The translations under genes were made by a program, and so were the position numbers. DNA of 64,000 bases. It comes from Pseudenterobacter timonensis (GTDB taxonomy: Bacteria; Pseudomonadota; Gammaproteobacteria; Enterobacterales; Enterobacteriaceae). Below are positions 1 through 9,227 of the stretch, piece after piece; within the stretch, counting starts at the first letter, position 1, and each line of letters opens with the position of its first letter. The stretch spans positions 992,001-1,056,000 of the forward strand of contig NZ_FCOP01000011.1 of assembly GCF_900021175.1 (NCBI RefSeq). Reading direction: 5' to 3'. Under the pieces are notes generated by a model. That model had not been told where the DNA came from. It did not search any database and saw only the letters and a program-made list of their open reading frames with translations.

Positions 1-919
1 GGTTGCCATGCCACTCGGCCCACATCACCAGCGCGGCGCAAAGGATAAAGATAAGCGTCATCGTCCAGAGGATGGCGCGCCCCTGACGCGGATCGCCCAC
101 CGTCTCGCCAAAGGCGAAGCAGAGTGCCGCAGGAATCAGAAAGATCGCCAGCATCTGCACCAGATTGGTCAGCGCCGTCGGGTTTTCAAAAGGATGGGCG
201 GAGTTCGCATTAAAGAAGCCGCCGCCGTTGGTGCCGAGCATTTTTATCGCCTCCTGCGAAGCGACCGGCCCCATCGGCAACAGCTGTTTCACCCCTTCAA
301 GGGAGGTAAAAGGGGTTGCGGGGAGGAAATTTTGCAGCGCGCCCTGCTGGATAAAAAAGAGGGCGATAACCAGTGAAACGGGCAGCAGCACCCAGAGGGT
401 GATACGCGTCAGATCAACCCAGGCGTTACCCAGCGTGGTGACACTTTTGCGGGCAAAGGCGCGAATCAGCGCAAAGACCACCGCAATGCCGCTGGCGGCG
501 GAGAGGAAGTTCTGCACGGTCAGCCCCGCCATCTGGCTGAAGTAGCTGAGGGTGGTTTCGCCCGCGTAGGATTGCCAGTTGGTATTGCTGACAAAGCTCG
601 CCGCCGTATTCAGCGCCAGATGCCAGGAGAGGCCCGGCAGCTGCTGCGGATTTAAGGGGAGCATGCCCTGGAGCATCAGCATGGCGAACAACACCGCCAG
701 CCCCACCAGATTGAGCAGTAAAATCGACAGAAGATATTGCCGCCAGTTCATCTCCCCCGGGTCGATGCCCGCTGTCCGAAACAGTGCGTTTTCAATGCGG
801 CTTACCCCCGGCAACCCGACGTTCGCGATCATTCTCGCCAGTAAGGTGCCGAGCGGTTTTGCCAGCAGAAAAAGCACCAGCAGAAAGCTGGCAATGAGTA
901 AAAATCCCTGCGCAACCAT
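1..919 (-). CDS. kdpA: Potassium-transporting ATPase subunit KdpA, N-terminal part
   Basis: KdpA is the potassium-binding, channel-like subunit of the high-affinity Kdp P-type ATPase of the inner membrane. The frame reads leftward from an ATG at 919 ([12 protein letters not shown]) and stays open to the window edge, so about 306 of the usual 557 residues are present. The visible part is strongly hydrophobic with several membrane segments. The last readable stretch includes VMWAEWHGN, as expected for this family. The ATG overlaps the kdpF stop (TGATG), which indicates translational coupling. The rest of the gene, and presumably kdpBC and kdpDE, lies left of the window. Identity is firm; only completeness is limited. 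Confidence 0.95.
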   Translation of the reverse strand, partial: MVAQGFLLIASFLLVLFLLAKPLGTLLARMIANVGLPGVSRIENALFRTAGIDPGEMNWRQYLLSILLLNLVGLAVLFAMLMLQGMLPLNPQQLPGLSWHLALNTAASFVSNTNWQSYAGETTLSYFSQMAGLTVQNFLSAASGIAVVFALIRAFARKSVTTLGNAWVDLTRITLWVLLPVSLVIALFFIQQGALQNFLPATPFTSLEGVKQLLPMGPVASQEAIKMLGTNGGGFFNANSAHPFENPTALTNLVQMLAIFLIPAALCFAFGETVGDPRQGRAILWTMTLIFILCAALVMWAEWHGN

Positions 920-1008
920 CAGAATGCCTCCGCATTAATCAGGGCATAGACCAGATAACCCAACAACAGAAAAACCAGCACAATGCCGGTAAGCAGACCT
1001 GCACTCAC
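919..1008 (-). CDS. kdpF: Kdp complex small subunit KdpF
   Basis: This 29-residue single-membrane-span peptide stabilises the KdpFABC complex in the inner membrane. The reading starts at GTG 1008 and gives [20 protein letters not shown] followed by YALINAEAF. It is nearly all hydrophobic and matches the known length. A good ribosome site (GGAGGTGAA) lies just upstream. The TGA stop overlaps the kdpA ATG. It is the first gene of the kdp operon. Confidence 0.93.
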   Translation of the reverse strand: MSAGLLTGIVLVFLLLGYLVYALINAEAF

Positions 1009-1083
1009 ACTTCACCTCCGGGTGATGTTTCTCGTGATGCTGAAGGTAGATTTTGCGGCGCAAAGATTTTGCAAAAATCGACA

Positions 1084-1111
1084 GGCGGGATGTAAAAAAA
1101 GTATAAAAATA
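1084..1111 (-). promoter_or_regulatory. Probable KdpE-binding site of the kdp promoter
   Basis: Read on the minus strand, this is a T-rich tract TTTTTATACTTTTTTTACA followed by TCCCGCC. It closely resembles the KdpE response-regulator site known upstream of E. coli kdpFABC. It lies about 80 bases before kdpF, where an activator site would be expected. The rest of the 1009-1318 kdpF-ybfA gap is AT-rich and shows no gene. Confidence 0.7.
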
Positions 1112-1318
1112 GCTAAAGCCACAATTTAACTAATGGTTAGTATTATTTTAACTTTTATGTAACTTAGTTACGGAATGGAATGTAAAGATCCGCAAACCGG
1201 TCTGAAAAAGTGGTCGGATGAGTAGTAAAATTACAGGCAAAGCGGTACTATTTTAATCAGATAACAGCTTACATTTTCCGGAGATCGTTTCCGGCTGGCA
1301 AAAAAGGGGGAGAAAATG

Positions 1319-1525
1319 ATGGGTGTTTATAAAGCGTATCCCGCACATGTTGTGCTGCTGCGTCGCGCTTTTGTCCTGATTGCGGGTATCCTGGCGCTGC
1401 CGGTGATGCTTTTCTGGAAAGATCGCGCACGCTTCTATAGCTATCTGCACCGCGTCTGGGCGAAAACCAGCGATAAGCCTGTGTGGATGGATATGGCCGA
1501 AAAAGCAGCCTGCGACTTTTACTAA
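1319..1525 (+). CDS. ybfA: YbfA family small protein, function unknown
   Basis: A 68-residue protein recognised by its conserved C-terminal half ([20 protein letters not shown], then [17 protein letters not shown]). The N-terminal part carries one hydrophobic helix at roughly residues 15-33, so it is probably an inner-membrane protein. Two ATGs are adjacent (1316 and 1319). I chose 1319 because it gives the family length and a better 6-base spacing from the GGGGGAG ribosome site. It is divergent from kdpF and followed by a strong terminator. No function is established, although its place next to kdp is conserved in E. coli. Confidence 0.88.
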   Translation: MGVYKAYPAHVVLLRRAFVLIAGILALPVMLFWKDRARFYSYLHRVWAKTSDKPVWMDMAEKAACDFY

Positions 1526-1542
1526 ACGACTGCACACAGCAA

Positions 1543-1578
1543 TAAAAAAACCGCCAACAGCAATGTGGCGGTTTTTTT
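1543..1578 (+). terminator. Terminator after ybfA
   Basis: An inverted repeat AACCGCCA / TGGCGGTT with a short loop is flanked by A7 on the left and T7 on the right. It could act on both strands. Confidence 0.85.
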
Positions 1579-1701
1579 CCCCTCGGGATTCGCGGTCCTT
1601 CGGGTTTTTTCAGGCTCTCACCAGAGATTTTTCATCTTACTGACCTGATATGAATAATCAATCTGGGCTGCCTAAATATAATCTTAAATGCAGACCTGGT
1701 A

Positions 1702-1722
1702 GCTTACGCTTTATCCGTAAGC
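1702..1722. other. Hairpin in the ybfA-phrB gap
   Basis: A perfect 7-bp inverted repeat (GCTTACG, 7-base loop, CGTAAGC) sits in a stretch of about 300 bases with no recognisable gene (1579-1880). Further on, CCACCG at 1825-1830 can pair with CGGTGG at either 1840-1845 or 1850-1855. These two alternative hairpins lie just before the small ORF at 1881. The region may be a structured leader or RNA gene, but nothing known is recognised. Confidence 0.4.
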
Positions 1723-1880
1723 CCATTACTATGCCTCGTCCCTTTTCGCCATCTCGCAAATGGGCACCGGTCCCGGGAAAGGTGTACTGTCAACCGTCAG
1801 ACTGGCTCTCACCAGGGCTTGTGTCCACCGACTTATCACCGGTGGTAAACGGTGGAGCGGTTATTCGCAGGGACCGCATA

Positions 1881-1988
1881 ATGAAACGCTATATCTGCAT
1901 TGCGTTCATTGTCGCCAGCGCGCTTGCAGTGAAAGGTGATGAACACGCCACGTTCATCGCCTTCACCGTTACCGCGCAGGACAAGTAG
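1881..1988 (+). CDS. Orphan small ORF, 35 residues, unknown
   Basis: The ORF begins ATG AAA CGC TAT, 7 bases after a good AGGGA ribosome site, and ends with TAG just before a strong terminator. The product begins MKRYICIAFIVASALAV, a basic start followed by a hydrophobic stretch that could be a signal peptide or a membrane helix. It ends in a polar tail finishing TVTAQDK. I do not recognise the family. The gene-like spacing and the dedicated terminator support a real transcript. A type I toxin or leader peptide is possible but not shown. The frame is open further upstream to 1650, but without a ribosome site. Confidence 0.5.
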   Translation: MKRYICIAFIVASALAVKGDEHATFIAFTVTAQDK

Positions 1989-1992
1989 CGTT

Positions 1993-2018
1993 AAGGCCGC
2001 CATCGGGCGGCCTTTTTT
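1993..2018 (+). terminator. Terminator after the orphan small ORF
   Basis: Stem AAGGCCGCC / GGCGGCCTT with an ATCG loop, followed by a run of T. It isolates phrB from upstream transcription. Confidence 0.88.
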
Positions 2019-2090
2019 ATTTCATGAGGTCTACACTTTCATGGCAAAGTAGCGCAGCACTAACGACATGGACAACCTTGCAGGAGAATT

Positions 2091-3503
2091 ATGCCAACCC
2101 ATCTGGTCTGGTTTCGCGCCGATCTGCGTATTAACGATAACCTGGCGCTGGCTGCCGCCTGTCGTCATCAGACGGCGCGCGTGCTGGCGTTGTTTATCGC
2201 CACGCCTGAACAATGGCGCCAGCACGATATGGCGCCGCGGCAGGCTGCCTGTCTGCAATCCCACCTTAATGACCTGCGCCGCAGCCTGGCGGAAAAAGGG
2301 ATCCCGCTCCTTTTTGAAGAGGTGAGCGACTTCAACGCGCAGAGAAACAAGGTTCAGCAGATCTGCGAGCAGCATGACGTCACCCATCTTTTCTATAACT
2401 ATCAGTATGAATGGAACGAGCAGCAGCGCGACCGGCAGCTTGAAAAGGCGCTGGATGTGGTGGTCTGCCAGGGATTTGACGACAGTGTTATGCTCCCGCC
2501 CGGTAGCGTCATGACCGGCAGCCGGGAGATGTATAAGGTCTTTACCCCGTTTAAAAACGCCTTTCTCCGGCGCCTGAAAGAGGGGCTGCCCGAGTGCGTC
2601 GCCGCCCCCGCGCGGCGGGAGAGCGCGATTGCCGCCGGGGAGGCGATCAGGCTCTCTTATCCGCAGCAGCCTTATGATTCCGGGCTCTTTCCCGACAGCG
2701 AAAAGGCGGCGCTTGCCCGGCTGCGTCATTTTTGTCAGCAGGGGGCAGGGGAGTATGAGACGCAGCGGGATTTTCCCGCCGTCGATGGCACCAGCCGCCT
2801 CTCTGCCTCTTTAACGCTGGGGGCTCTCTCGCCGCGCCAGTGTCTGCATCGTCTGCTGGCGGAACAGCCGCAGGCGCTGGATGGCGGCCCGGGCGCAGTG
2901 TGGCTTAACGAGCTTATCTGGCGGGAATTTTATCGCCACCTGATGACGTATCACCCTGATTTATGCAAACATCGGCCTTTCATTCGCTGGACGGATAACG
3001 TGCGCTGGCGTCAGGATGACAGCATGTTCGACGCCTGGAAAACAGGAAAAACCGGTTTTCCCATCGTGGATGCGGCGATGCGCCAGCTTAATGAAACCGG
3101 CTGGATGCATAACCGCCTGCGGATGATTACCGCCAGCTTCCTGGTAAAAGATCTGCTTATCGACTGGCGCGCCGGAGAGCGTTATTTTATCTCTCAGCTG
3201 ATTGATGGCGATCTGGCGGCCAACAACGGCGGCTGGCAGTGGGCGGCCTCCACCGGCACCGACGCGGCCCCTTACTTTCGTATTTTTAACCCGACAACGC
3301 AGGGGCAGCGCTTTGATGCTGACGGTGATTTTATTCGCCGCTGGCTGCCGGAACTGGCCCACGTGCCGGGCAAAGCGATCCACGAACCCTGGCAATGGGC
3401 GGAAAAGTCGGGCGTAACGCTCGATTATCCGCGCCCGATTGTCGACCATAAACAGGCGCGCACCGCCGCGCTGGCGGCCTATGAAGCCGCCCGTACTGCT
3501 TAG
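2091..3503 (+). CDS. phrB: Deoxyribodipyrimidine photolyase
   Basis: This enzyme repairs cyclobutane pyrimidine dimers using blue light, with FAD as catalyst and methenyl-tetrahydrofolate as antenna. The 470 residues compare with 472 in E. coli. The N-terminal alpha/beta antenna domain starts THLVWFRADLRINDNLAL. The C-terminal FAD domain holds the conserved stretches WREFYRHLMTYHP, GWMHNRLRM and NNGGWQWAASTGTDAAPYF. A good ribosome site (AGGAG) lies before ATG 2091. In K-12 ybgA precedes phr and dtpD follows it; here both are absent and ybgI comes 9 bases after the stop. Confidence 0.97.
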   Translation: MPTHLVWFRADLRINDNLALAAACRHQTARVLALFIATPEQWRQHDMAPRQAACLQSHLNDLRRSLAEKGIPLLFEEVSDFNAQRNKVQQICEQHDVTHLFYNYQYEWNEQQRDRQLEKALDVVVCQGFDDSVMLPPGSVMTGSREMYKVFTPFKNAFLRRLKEGLPECVAAPARRESAIAAGEAIRLSYPQQPYDSGLFPDSEKAALARLRHFCQQGAGEYETQRDFPAVDGTSRLSASLTLGALSPRQCLHRLLAEQPQALDGGPGAVWLNELIWREFYRHLMTYHPDLCKHRPFIRWTDNVRWRQDDSMFDAWKTGKTGFPIVDAAMRQLNETGWMHNRLRMITASFLVKDLLIDWRAGERYFISQLIDGDLAANNGGWQWAASTGTDAAPYFRIFNPTTQGQRFDADGDFIRRWLPELAHVPGKAIHEPWQWAEKSGVTLDYPRPIVDHKQARTAALAAYEAARTA

Positions 3504-3512
3504 AGAGTGATG

Positions 3513-4256
3513 ATGAAAAATAGCGAACTGGAAAGCCTGATTAACGAGAAGCTCAACAGCACCCGCTTTAGCGATTATGGTCCCAACGGCCTGCAGGTGG
3601 AAGGGCGCGAAACGGTGCAGAAAATTATCACCGGGGTGACCGCAAGCCAGGCGCTGCTGGATGAAGCGGTGCGTCAGCAGGCCGATGCGGTTATCGTCCA
3701 TCATGGCTACTTCTGGAAAAATGAATCCCCGGTGATTCGTGGCATGAAGCGCCAGCGCCTGAAAACGCTGCTGGCGAACGACATCAACCTGTACGGCTGG
3801 CACCTGCCGCTGGACGCGCATCCGGAACTGGGCAACAACGTTCAGCTCGCGCAGCTGCTGGGTATTACGGTAATGGGCGAAATCGAAGAGCTGGTGCCGT
3901 GGGGCGAGCTGTCGATGCCGGTGCCGGGTCTGGAGCTGGCCTCGTGGATAGAGGCCCGGCTGGGACGTCGCCCGCTCTGGTGCGGCGATACCGGACCGGA
4001 ACTGGTGAAACGCGTCGCCTGGTGTACCGGCGGCGGGCAGGGCTTTATTGACAGCGCGGCGCGCTTTGGCGTGGATGCCTTTATCACCGGCGAAGTGTCG
4101 GAGCAGACCATCCATTCCGCCCGCGAGCAGGGATTACATTTTTACGCCGCTGGCCACCACGCCACCGAGCGCGGCGGTATTCGCGCCCTGAGCGAATGGC
4201 TGACGGAGAATACCGATCTCGACGTCACCTTTATTGACATTCCTAACCCAGCCTGA
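3513..4256 (+). CDS. ybgI: NIF3-like metal-binding hydrolase family protein YbgI
   Basis: A member of the NIF3/DUF34 family, sometimes listed as GTP cyclohydrolase 1 type 2. It binds a di-metal centre in a toroidal hexamer, and its cellular role is unsettled. Metal-ligand stretches are visible: VIVHHGYFW near the N-terminus and YAAGHHATERGG near the C-terminus. The triplet of possible starts is GTG 3507, ATG 3510 and ATG 3513. I chose 3513 because it gives MKNSELE and the usual 247 residues. It lies between phrB and the pxp genes and is probably co-transcribed with pxpBCA, 14 bases before pxpB. Confidence 0.93.
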   Translation: MKNSELESLINEKLNSTRFSDYGPNGLQVEGRETVQKIITGVTASQALLDEAVRQQADAVIVHHGYFWKNESPVIRGMKRQRLKTLLANDINLYGWHLPLDAHPELGNNVQLAQLLGITVMGEIEELVPWGELSMPVPGLELASWIEARLGRRPLWCGDTGPELVKRVAWCTGGGQGFIDSAARFGVDAFITGEVSEQTIHSAREQGLHFYAAGHHATERGGIRALSEWLTENTDLDVTFIDIPNPA

Positions 4257-4270
4257 CGGGAGGTATCTGA

Positions 4271-4927
4271 GTGCAGCGAGCGCGTTGTTATCTGCTTGGG
4301 GAGACGGCCGTCGTGCTGGAGCTGGAGCCGCCCGTTACGCTGGCCTCGCAAAAGCGCATCTGGCGGCTGGCCCAAAGGCTGACGGAGATGCCCGGCGTGG
4401 TGGAGTCGATACCGGGCATGAACAATATCACCGTAGTGTTACGCCATCCGCAGACCCAGGCGCTGGATGCCATCGAGCGCCTGCAGCGCTGGTGGGAAGA
4501 GAGTGAAGCGCTGGAGCCGGACTCCCGCGCCGTGGAAATCCCGGTCGTCTACGGGGGCGAGAGCGGGCCCGATCTGGCGGCCGTGGCGCACCACTGCGGT
4601 CTGACCGAAAAGCAGGTGGTGGAGCTGCACGCGTCGGTCAATTATGTGGTCTGGTTTTTGGGCTTCCAGCCGGGCTTTCCTTATCTCGGCGGACTACCCG
4701 CAGAGCTGCATGTGCCGCGCCGGGCCGAGCCGCGCCTGAGCGTGCCGGCGGGCAGCGTCGCCATTGGCGGCGAGCAGACCGGTATCTATCCGCTCTCGAC
4801 CCCGGGCGGCTGGCAGCTCATCGGCCTGACCACCGCGCCGCTTTTTGATCCGCACCAGCCGCAGCCGATCCTGCTGCGCCCGGGCGACAGCCTGCGCTTT
4901 GTGCCGCAAAAGGAGGGGGTATGTTAA
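4271..4927 (+). CDS. pxpB: 5-oxoprolinase subunit PxpB
   Basis: PxpB is part of the prokaryotic ATP-dependent 5-oxoprolinase PxpABC, which opens 5-oxoproline (pyroglutamate) to glutamate. It belongs to the KipI-like family. The 218 residues match the usual length, with family stretches [11 protein letters not shown] at the N-terminus and [13 protein letters not shown] in the middle. The start is GTG 4271 after GGGAGGT. The 3' end overlaps pxpC by 7 bases, so the two are translationally coupled. The annotation is secure by similarity and by the B-C-A order. Confidence 0.95.
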   Translation: MQRARCYLLGETAVVLELEPPVTLASQKRIWRLAQRLTEMPGVVESIPGMNNITVVLRHPQTQALDAIERLQRWWEESEALEPDSRAVEIPVVYGGESGPDLAAVAHHCGLTEKQVVELHASVNYVVWFLGFQPGFPYLGGLPAELHVPRRAEPRLSVPAGSVAIGGEQTGIYPLSTPGGWQLIGLTTAPLFDPHQPQPILLRPGDSLRFVPQKEGVC

Positions 4928-5853
4928 AGCTTATCCGCGCAGGGATGTATAGCTCCGTTCAGGATGCGGGGCGCTTTGGCCTGCGCCAGGCCGGGGTGAG
5001 CTACTGCGGGGCGCTGGACAGGCCCTCCCTGGAGATCGCTAACCTGCTGGTGGGCAATGCGCCTGACGCCGCGGCGCTGGAGATCACCATGGGGCAGTGC
5101 GTGGTGGAGTTTACCTGCGAAACCTGGTTCGCGCTGACGGGGGCGGGATGTGACGCGACCCTGGATGATAAAGCGGTCTGGACCGGCTGGCGTCTGCGGG
5201 CCAGGGCGGGGCAGCGGCTGAGCCTGAAGCGTCCTTTACATGGCGTGCGCAGCTATCTCGCCGTGGCGGGGGGCATCGACGTGCCGGAGATCATGAGCTC
5301 CTTTAGTACCGATGCGAAAGCGGGCATTGGCGGACATGAAGGCCGCCTGCTGAGAGATGGCGATACGCTTGCCATCCGGCCTTCCACACGCCACTTCACC
5401 ACTACGCAGGGGGTGAAACAGCTGCTGTGGGGGAATGTGATCCGCGCGCTGCCGGGACCGGAATATCATGAATTTGATACGGTATCTCAGGAGGCGTTCT
5501 GGCGTGCGCCGTGGCGGCTGAGTCCGCAGAGTAACCGGATGGGGTACCGGCTTCAGGGACAGCCGCTGAAGCGAACCACCGATCGGGAGCTGCTCTCCCA
5601 TGGTCTGCTTCCCGGCGTGGTGCAGGTACCACACAACGGTCAGCCGATCGTCTTAATGAACGACGCGCAAACCACCGGCGGATATCCGCGCATCGCCTGC
5701 ATCATTGAAGCGGATCGCTACCATCTGGCGCAGATCCCGCTCGGGCAGCCTATCCATTTTGTGCAGTGCTCCATTGAGGAGGCGCTACAGGCGCGTCAGG
5801 AGCGGCAGCGCTTTATCGAACAACTGGCGTGGCGGCTTGATGGTAAAGATTGA
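4921..5853 (+). CDS. pxpC: 5-oxoprolinase subunit PxpC
   Basis: The KipA-like partner of PxpB in 5-oxoprolinase. The 310 residues begin [20 protein letters not shown], typical of the biotin-dependent carboxylase-like domain family. Late conserved stretches include [14 protein letters not shown]. It overlaps pxpB by 7 bases and pxpA by 14 bases. The tight packing indicates one operon with pxpB and pxpA. Confidence 0.95.
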   Translation: MLKLIRAGMYSSVQDAGRFGLRQAGVSYCGALDRPSLEIANLLVGNAPDAAALEITMGQCVVEFTCETWFALTGAGCDATLDDKAVWTGWRLRARAGQRLSLKRPLHGVRSYLAVAGGIDVPEIMSSFSTDAKAGIGGHEGRLLRDGDTLAIRPSTRHFTTTQGVKQLLWGNVIRALPGPEYHEFDTVSQEAFWRAPWRLSPQSNRMGYRLQGQPLKRTTDRELLSHGLLPGVVQVPHNGQPIVLMNDAQTTGGYPRIACIIEADRYHLAQIPLGQPIHFVQCSIEEALQARQERQRFIEQLAWRLDGKD

Positions 5854-6577
5854 TTTAAATGCCGATCTGGGCGAGGGCGGTGAGGCGGACGGTGCCCTGA
5901 TGAAGCTGGTGTCGTCGGTCAATATCGCCTGCGGCTTTCACGCCGGGGATGCGCAGACCATGCTGGCCTGCGTGCGTGAGGCGCTGAAAAACGGCGTGGC
6001 GATCGGGGCGCACCCGAGCTTTCCGGATCGGGAAAACTTTGGCCGTACCGCCATGCAGCTCCCTTCCGAAACGGTCTACGCGCAAATGCTCTATCAAATC
6101 GGCGCGCTGGAGGCGATCGTGCGCGCCGAGGGCGGCGTGCTACGCCACGTCAAACCGCACGGCATGCTCTACAACCAGGCGGCGAGGGATCCAGAGCTTG
6201 CCCGGGCCATCGCCCGGGCGGTACACGCTGTTAACCCCCGGCTGATTCTGGTGGGGCTGGCCGGCAGCGAGCTGATTCGCGCCGGGCAGGCGCAGGGGCT
6301 CGTCACGCGCCAGGAGGTGTTTGCCGATCGCGGATATTGTAGTGACGGCAGCCTGGTGCCCCGTACGCAGCCGGGGGCGCTGATCGCTGACGCTGAGCAG
6401 GCGCTTGCGCAAACGCTGGAGATGATTAAGCACCATCGCGTGACCACACATGACGGCGGCAGGGCGCGGGTGCAGGCTGAAACGGTCTGTCTGCACGGCG
6501 ATGGTGAACATGCGCTGCAGTTTGCCCGTCGACTGCGGGAGGCGTTTGCTGAAGAGGGGATAGCAGTCAGCGCCTGA
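5840..6577 (+). CDS. pxpA: 5-oxoprolinase subunit PxpA (LamB/YcsF family)
   Basis: Third subunit of 5-oxoprolinase. The 245 residues start [13 protein letters not shown] and contain family motifs [37 protein letters not shown] and EVFADRGY. The start at ATG 5840 lies inside the end of pxpC; a longer upstream frame is only overlap with pxpC. A putative role in removing damaged glutamine or glutamate product fits the family. Nei follows 25 bases later. Confidence 0.95.
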   Translation: MVKIDLNADLGEGGEADGALMKLVSSVNIACGFHAGDAQTMLACVREALKNGVAIGAHPSFPDRENFGRTAMQLPSETVYAQMLYQIGALEAIVRAEGGVLRHVKPHGMLYNQAARDPELARAIARAVHAVNPRLILVGLAGSELIRAGQAQGLVTRQEVFADRGYCSDGSLVPRTQPGALIADAEQALAQTLEMIKHHRVTTHDGGRARVQAETVCLHGDGEHALQFARRLREAFAEEGIAVSA

Positions 6578-6602
6578 ACAACATTTCTGAAAGGATAATA
6601 TG

Positions 6603-7394
6603 ATGCCTGAAGGACCGGAGATCCGCCGCGCGGCGGATAGCCTCGAGGCGGCGGTGAAGGGCAAACCCCTTACCCGCGCCTGGTTTGCCTTTCCTGAGCT
6701 AAAAGCGTTCGAGTCTCAACTGGTGGGCGAGCGCATTACGCATATCGAAACGCGCGGCAAAGCGCTGCTCACTCATTTTTCCAATAACCTGACGTTATAT
6801 AGCCATAATCAGCTTTACGGCGTCTGGCGCGTGGTGAAGGCGGATGAAGAGCCGCAAACGACGCGTATTTTGCGCGTCCGGTTACAAACAGTGGATAAGG
6901 CGATCCTGCTGTATAGCGCGTCTGATATCGAAATGTTAACGCCAGAGCAACTGCTTGCTCACCCGTTCTTACAGCGCGTCGGGCCGGACGTACTGGACAT
7001 GCGCCTGACGGCGAACGAGGTAAAAAACAGATTATTATCTGCCAAATTCCGTAACCGGCAATTTTCCGGGCTGTTGCTGGATCAGGCGTTTCTCGCGGGC
7101 TTAGGAAACTACCTGCGGGTGGAAATTCTCTGGGAAGTGGGGCTGGCGGCGCAGCATAAAGCGTCGCAGCTGACTGACGAGCAGCTGGAGGCACTTTCTC
7201 ACGCGCTTCTGGATATCCCGCGTCTGTCCTATAACACGCGCGGCAGGGTGGCGGAGAACAAGCATCACGGGGCATTGTTCCGTTTTAAGGTATTTCACAG
7301 GGCGGGGAAAAAGTGTGAGCGGTGCGGCGGGATAATTGAGAAAACCACGCTCTCGTCGAGACCGTTTTACTGGTGTCCAGGGTGCCAGAGGTAA
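6603..7394 (+). CDS. nei: Endonuclease VIII, DNA glycosylase/AP lyase
   Basis: Nei removes oxidised pyrimidines from DNA and cuts the abasic site. The start must be ATG 6603 rather than the adjacent ATG 6600, because the catalytic nucleophile is Pro2 of [10 protein letters not shown] after Met removal. The 263 residues equal the E. coli length. The C-terminal zinc finger is visible as CERCGG followed by FYWCPGC. In K-12 abrB and a fimbrial cluster (ybgOPQD) lie between nei and gltA; here nei and gltA converge directly. Confidence 0.96.
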   Translation: MPEGPEIRRAADSLEAAVKGKPLTRAWFAFPELKAFESQLVGERITHIETRGKALLTHFSNNLTLYSHNQLYGVWRVVKADEEPQTTRILRVRLQTVDKAILLYSASDIEMLTPEQLLAHPFLQRVGPDVLDMRLTANEVKNRLLSAKFRNRQFSGLLLDQAFLAGLGNYLRVEILWEVGLAAQHKASQLTDEQLEALSHALLDIPRLSYNTRGRVAENKHHGALFRFKVFHRAGKKCERCGGIIEKTTLSSRPFYWCPGCQR

Positions 7395-7398
7395 AAGC

Positions 7399-7424
7399 AA
7401 AACGGCAACGAAAGTTGCCGTTTT
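7399..7424. terminator. Bidirectional terminator between nei and gltA
   Basis: Stem AAAACGGCAAC / GTTGCCGTTTT around a GAAA loop, with A and T flanks. It can serve nei (plus) and gltA (minus). Confidence 0.9.
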
Positions 7425-7433
7425 GAATGTTTT

Positions 7434-7470
7434 CACCCGGTCCCACGAGGGAGAGGGGCGGGGTGAGGGC
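7434..7470. repeat. Single degenerate copy of a GAGAGGG...GGTGAGGG repeat
   Basis: The sequence CACCCGGTCCCACGAGG then GAGAGGGGCGGGGTGAGGG resembles the outer ends of the tandem array at 62974-63580 (CCCTCACCC...ACCCTCTCCC and its complement). It is probably a scattered intergenic palindromic element of the same family. Confidence 0.5.
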
Positions 7471-7492
7471 ATCAGGCCGCACCCAACTTCTT

Positions 7493-8776
7493 TTAGCGCT
7501 TAATATCAGATTTAAAATCACGCTGCTCGTAGCCGGTGTAGAGCTGACGAGGACGGGCGATTTTCATCCCTTCGCTGTGCATTTCGTTCCAGTGCGCAAT
7601 CCAGCCCACGGTACGCGCCATGGCGAAGATAACGGTGAACATGGAGGACGGAATACCCATCGCTTTCAGAATGATACCGGAGTAGAAGTCCACGTTCGGG
7701 TAGAGTTTCTTCTCGATGAAGTACGGGTCGTTGAGCGCGATGTGCTCCAGCTCCATGGCGACTTCCAGCAGGTCGTCTTTGGTGCCCAGCTCTTTCAGCA
7801 CTTCGTGGCAGGTTTCACGCATAACGGTGGCGCGCGGGTCATAGTTTTTATAGACGCGGTGGCCAAAGCCCATCAGGCGGAAAGAGTCATTCTTGTCTTT
7901 CGCACGACGCACAAATTCCGGAATGTGCTCCACGGAGCTGATCTCTTCCAGCATCTTCAGGGCCGCTTCGTTCGCGCCGCCGTGAGCCGGTCCCCAGAGG
8001 GAGGCGATACCCGCAGCGATACAGGCGAACGGGTTCGCACCGGAAGAACCCGCAGTACGTACGGTAGAGGTCGAGGCATTCTGCTCATGGTCAGCGTGCA
8101 GGATCAAAATACGATCCATGGCGCGTTCCAGCACCGGGTTCACTTCATACTCTTCACACGGCGTGGAGAACATCATGCGCAGGAAGTTACCGGCGTAGGA
8201 GAGGTCGTTACGCGGATAAACAAACGGCTGGCCGATGGAGTACTTGTAACACATCGCCGCCATGGTCGGCATTTTAGAGAGCAGGCGATAGGCGGCAATT
8301 TCACGGTGACGCGGGTTATTCACATCCAGGGAGTCGTGATAGAACGCCGCCAGCGCGCCGGTGATCCCGCACATCACCGCCATCGGGTGAGAGTCGCGGC
8401 GAAACGCGTGGAACAGACGGGTGATCTGCTCGTGAATCATGGTGTGGCGGGTGACGATAGTTTTGAACTCATCGTACTGTTCCTGCGTCGGTTTTTCACC
8501 GTTCAGCAGGATGTAACAGACTTCAAGATAGCTGGAGTCGGTTGCGAGCTGATCAATGGGGAAACCACGGTGCAGCAGGATACCTTCGTCACCGTCAATG
8601 AAGGTGATTTTGGATTCGCACGATGCGGTGGAGGTAAAGCCGGGGTCAAAGGTAAACATTCCTTTTGAACCCAAACTACGGATATCAATAACATCCTGAC
8701 CGAGCGTGCCTTTTAGCACATCCAGTTCAATAGCATCACTCCCGTTGAGGGTAAGTTTTGCCTTTGTATCAGCCAT
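7493..8776 (-). CDS. gltA: Citrate synthase
   Basis: Condenses acetyl-CoA with oxaloacetate to citrate, the entry step of the TCA cycle. The 427 residues equal the E. coli type II, NADH-sensitive enzyme. Catalytic residues sit in GPAHGG (His), GFGHRVYK (His) and NVDFYSG (Asp). A ribosome site AAGGAG lies before ATG 8776. It is divergent from sdhCDAB across a 0.65 kb control region, an arrangement conserved in enterics that allows shared control by ArcA and CRP. Confidence 0.98.
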   Translation of the reverse strand: MADTKAKLTLNGSDAIELDVLKGTLGQDVIDIRSLGSKGMFTFDPGFTSTASCESKITFIDGDEGILLHRGFPIDQLATDSSYLEVCYILLNGEKPTQEQYDEFKTIVTRHTMIHEQITRLFHAFRRDSHPMAVMCGITGALAAFYHDSLDVNNPRHREIAAYRLLSKMPTMAAMCYKYSIGQPFVYPRNDLSYAGNFLRMMFSTPCEEYEVNPVLERAMDRILILHADHEQNASTSTVRTAGSSGANPFACIAAGIASLWGPAHGGANEAALKMLEEISSVEHIPEFVRRAKDKNDSFRLMGFGHRVYKNYDPRATVMRETCHEVLKELGTKDDLLEVAMELEHIALNDPYFIEKKLYPNVDFYSGIILKAMGIPSSMFTVIFAMARTVGWIAHWNEMHSEGMKIARPRQLYTGYEQRDFKSDIKR

Positions 8777-8996
8777 TTACGGTCTCCTTAGCGCCTTATG
8801 CTTAAGACTACGGTTCACCGGATTTGCTTTCCGCCGTTGATCATCGCTACCCGTTTTTTATTTGGCTCGCTGCTCAGCTCACGAGGAGAAACCAGGGTAC
8901 AGAGCTGTGGCGCCTTGCAGGTAAGTGAATGAAAAATCAGAGAAACAGCAGCAAATCAGCGTTTTTGCAGTCCGAATTATTCAAACCTGTATATCA

Positions 8997-9026
8997 CTAA
9001 TAGCGTGTCCTGATAACTGCGGTCAA
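8997..9026 (-). promoter_or_regulatory. Likely gltA promoter
   Basis: On the minus strand, -35 TTGACC (9026-9021) and -10 TATTAG (9002-8997) are separated by 18 bases. It lies about 220 bases before the gltA start. The call rests on sequence match only. Confidence 0.55.
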
Positions 9027-9174
9027 TACGTTCACACTGTTACATAACTTATTCTCAGGTGAAAGAGAGACCTCATAACTTTTGTGCATTATATGCCTTT
9101 TCTGGTGATGTTTGTAACAATATTGTTTAACATTTGTCAAATCAGATGATTAAAAATTAAATATATGTTGTTAT

Positions 9175-9190
9175 CGTGACCCGGATCACT
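9175..9190. promoter_or_regulatory. CRP-like site between gltA and sdhC
   Basis: CGTGA-N6-TCACT, an inverted GTGA/TCAC pair with 6-base spacing, matches the CRP core. It lies 38 bases before the sdh -35 box and between the two divergent promoters. Glucose repression of sdh and gltA through CRP is known in E. coli. The surrounding AT-rich stretch with GTTAA repeats could hold ArcA sites. Confidence 0.6.
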
Positions 9191-9227
9191 GTTCCGCATA
9201 AAACCTGACAAACTGTATGTAGGTTAA

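Noticed and set aside
1650-1880. Upstream extension of the orphan ORF to 112 residues
   Set aside because: There is no ribosome site before 1650, and the extension covers hairpins. The start at 1881 has a well-placed AGGGA.
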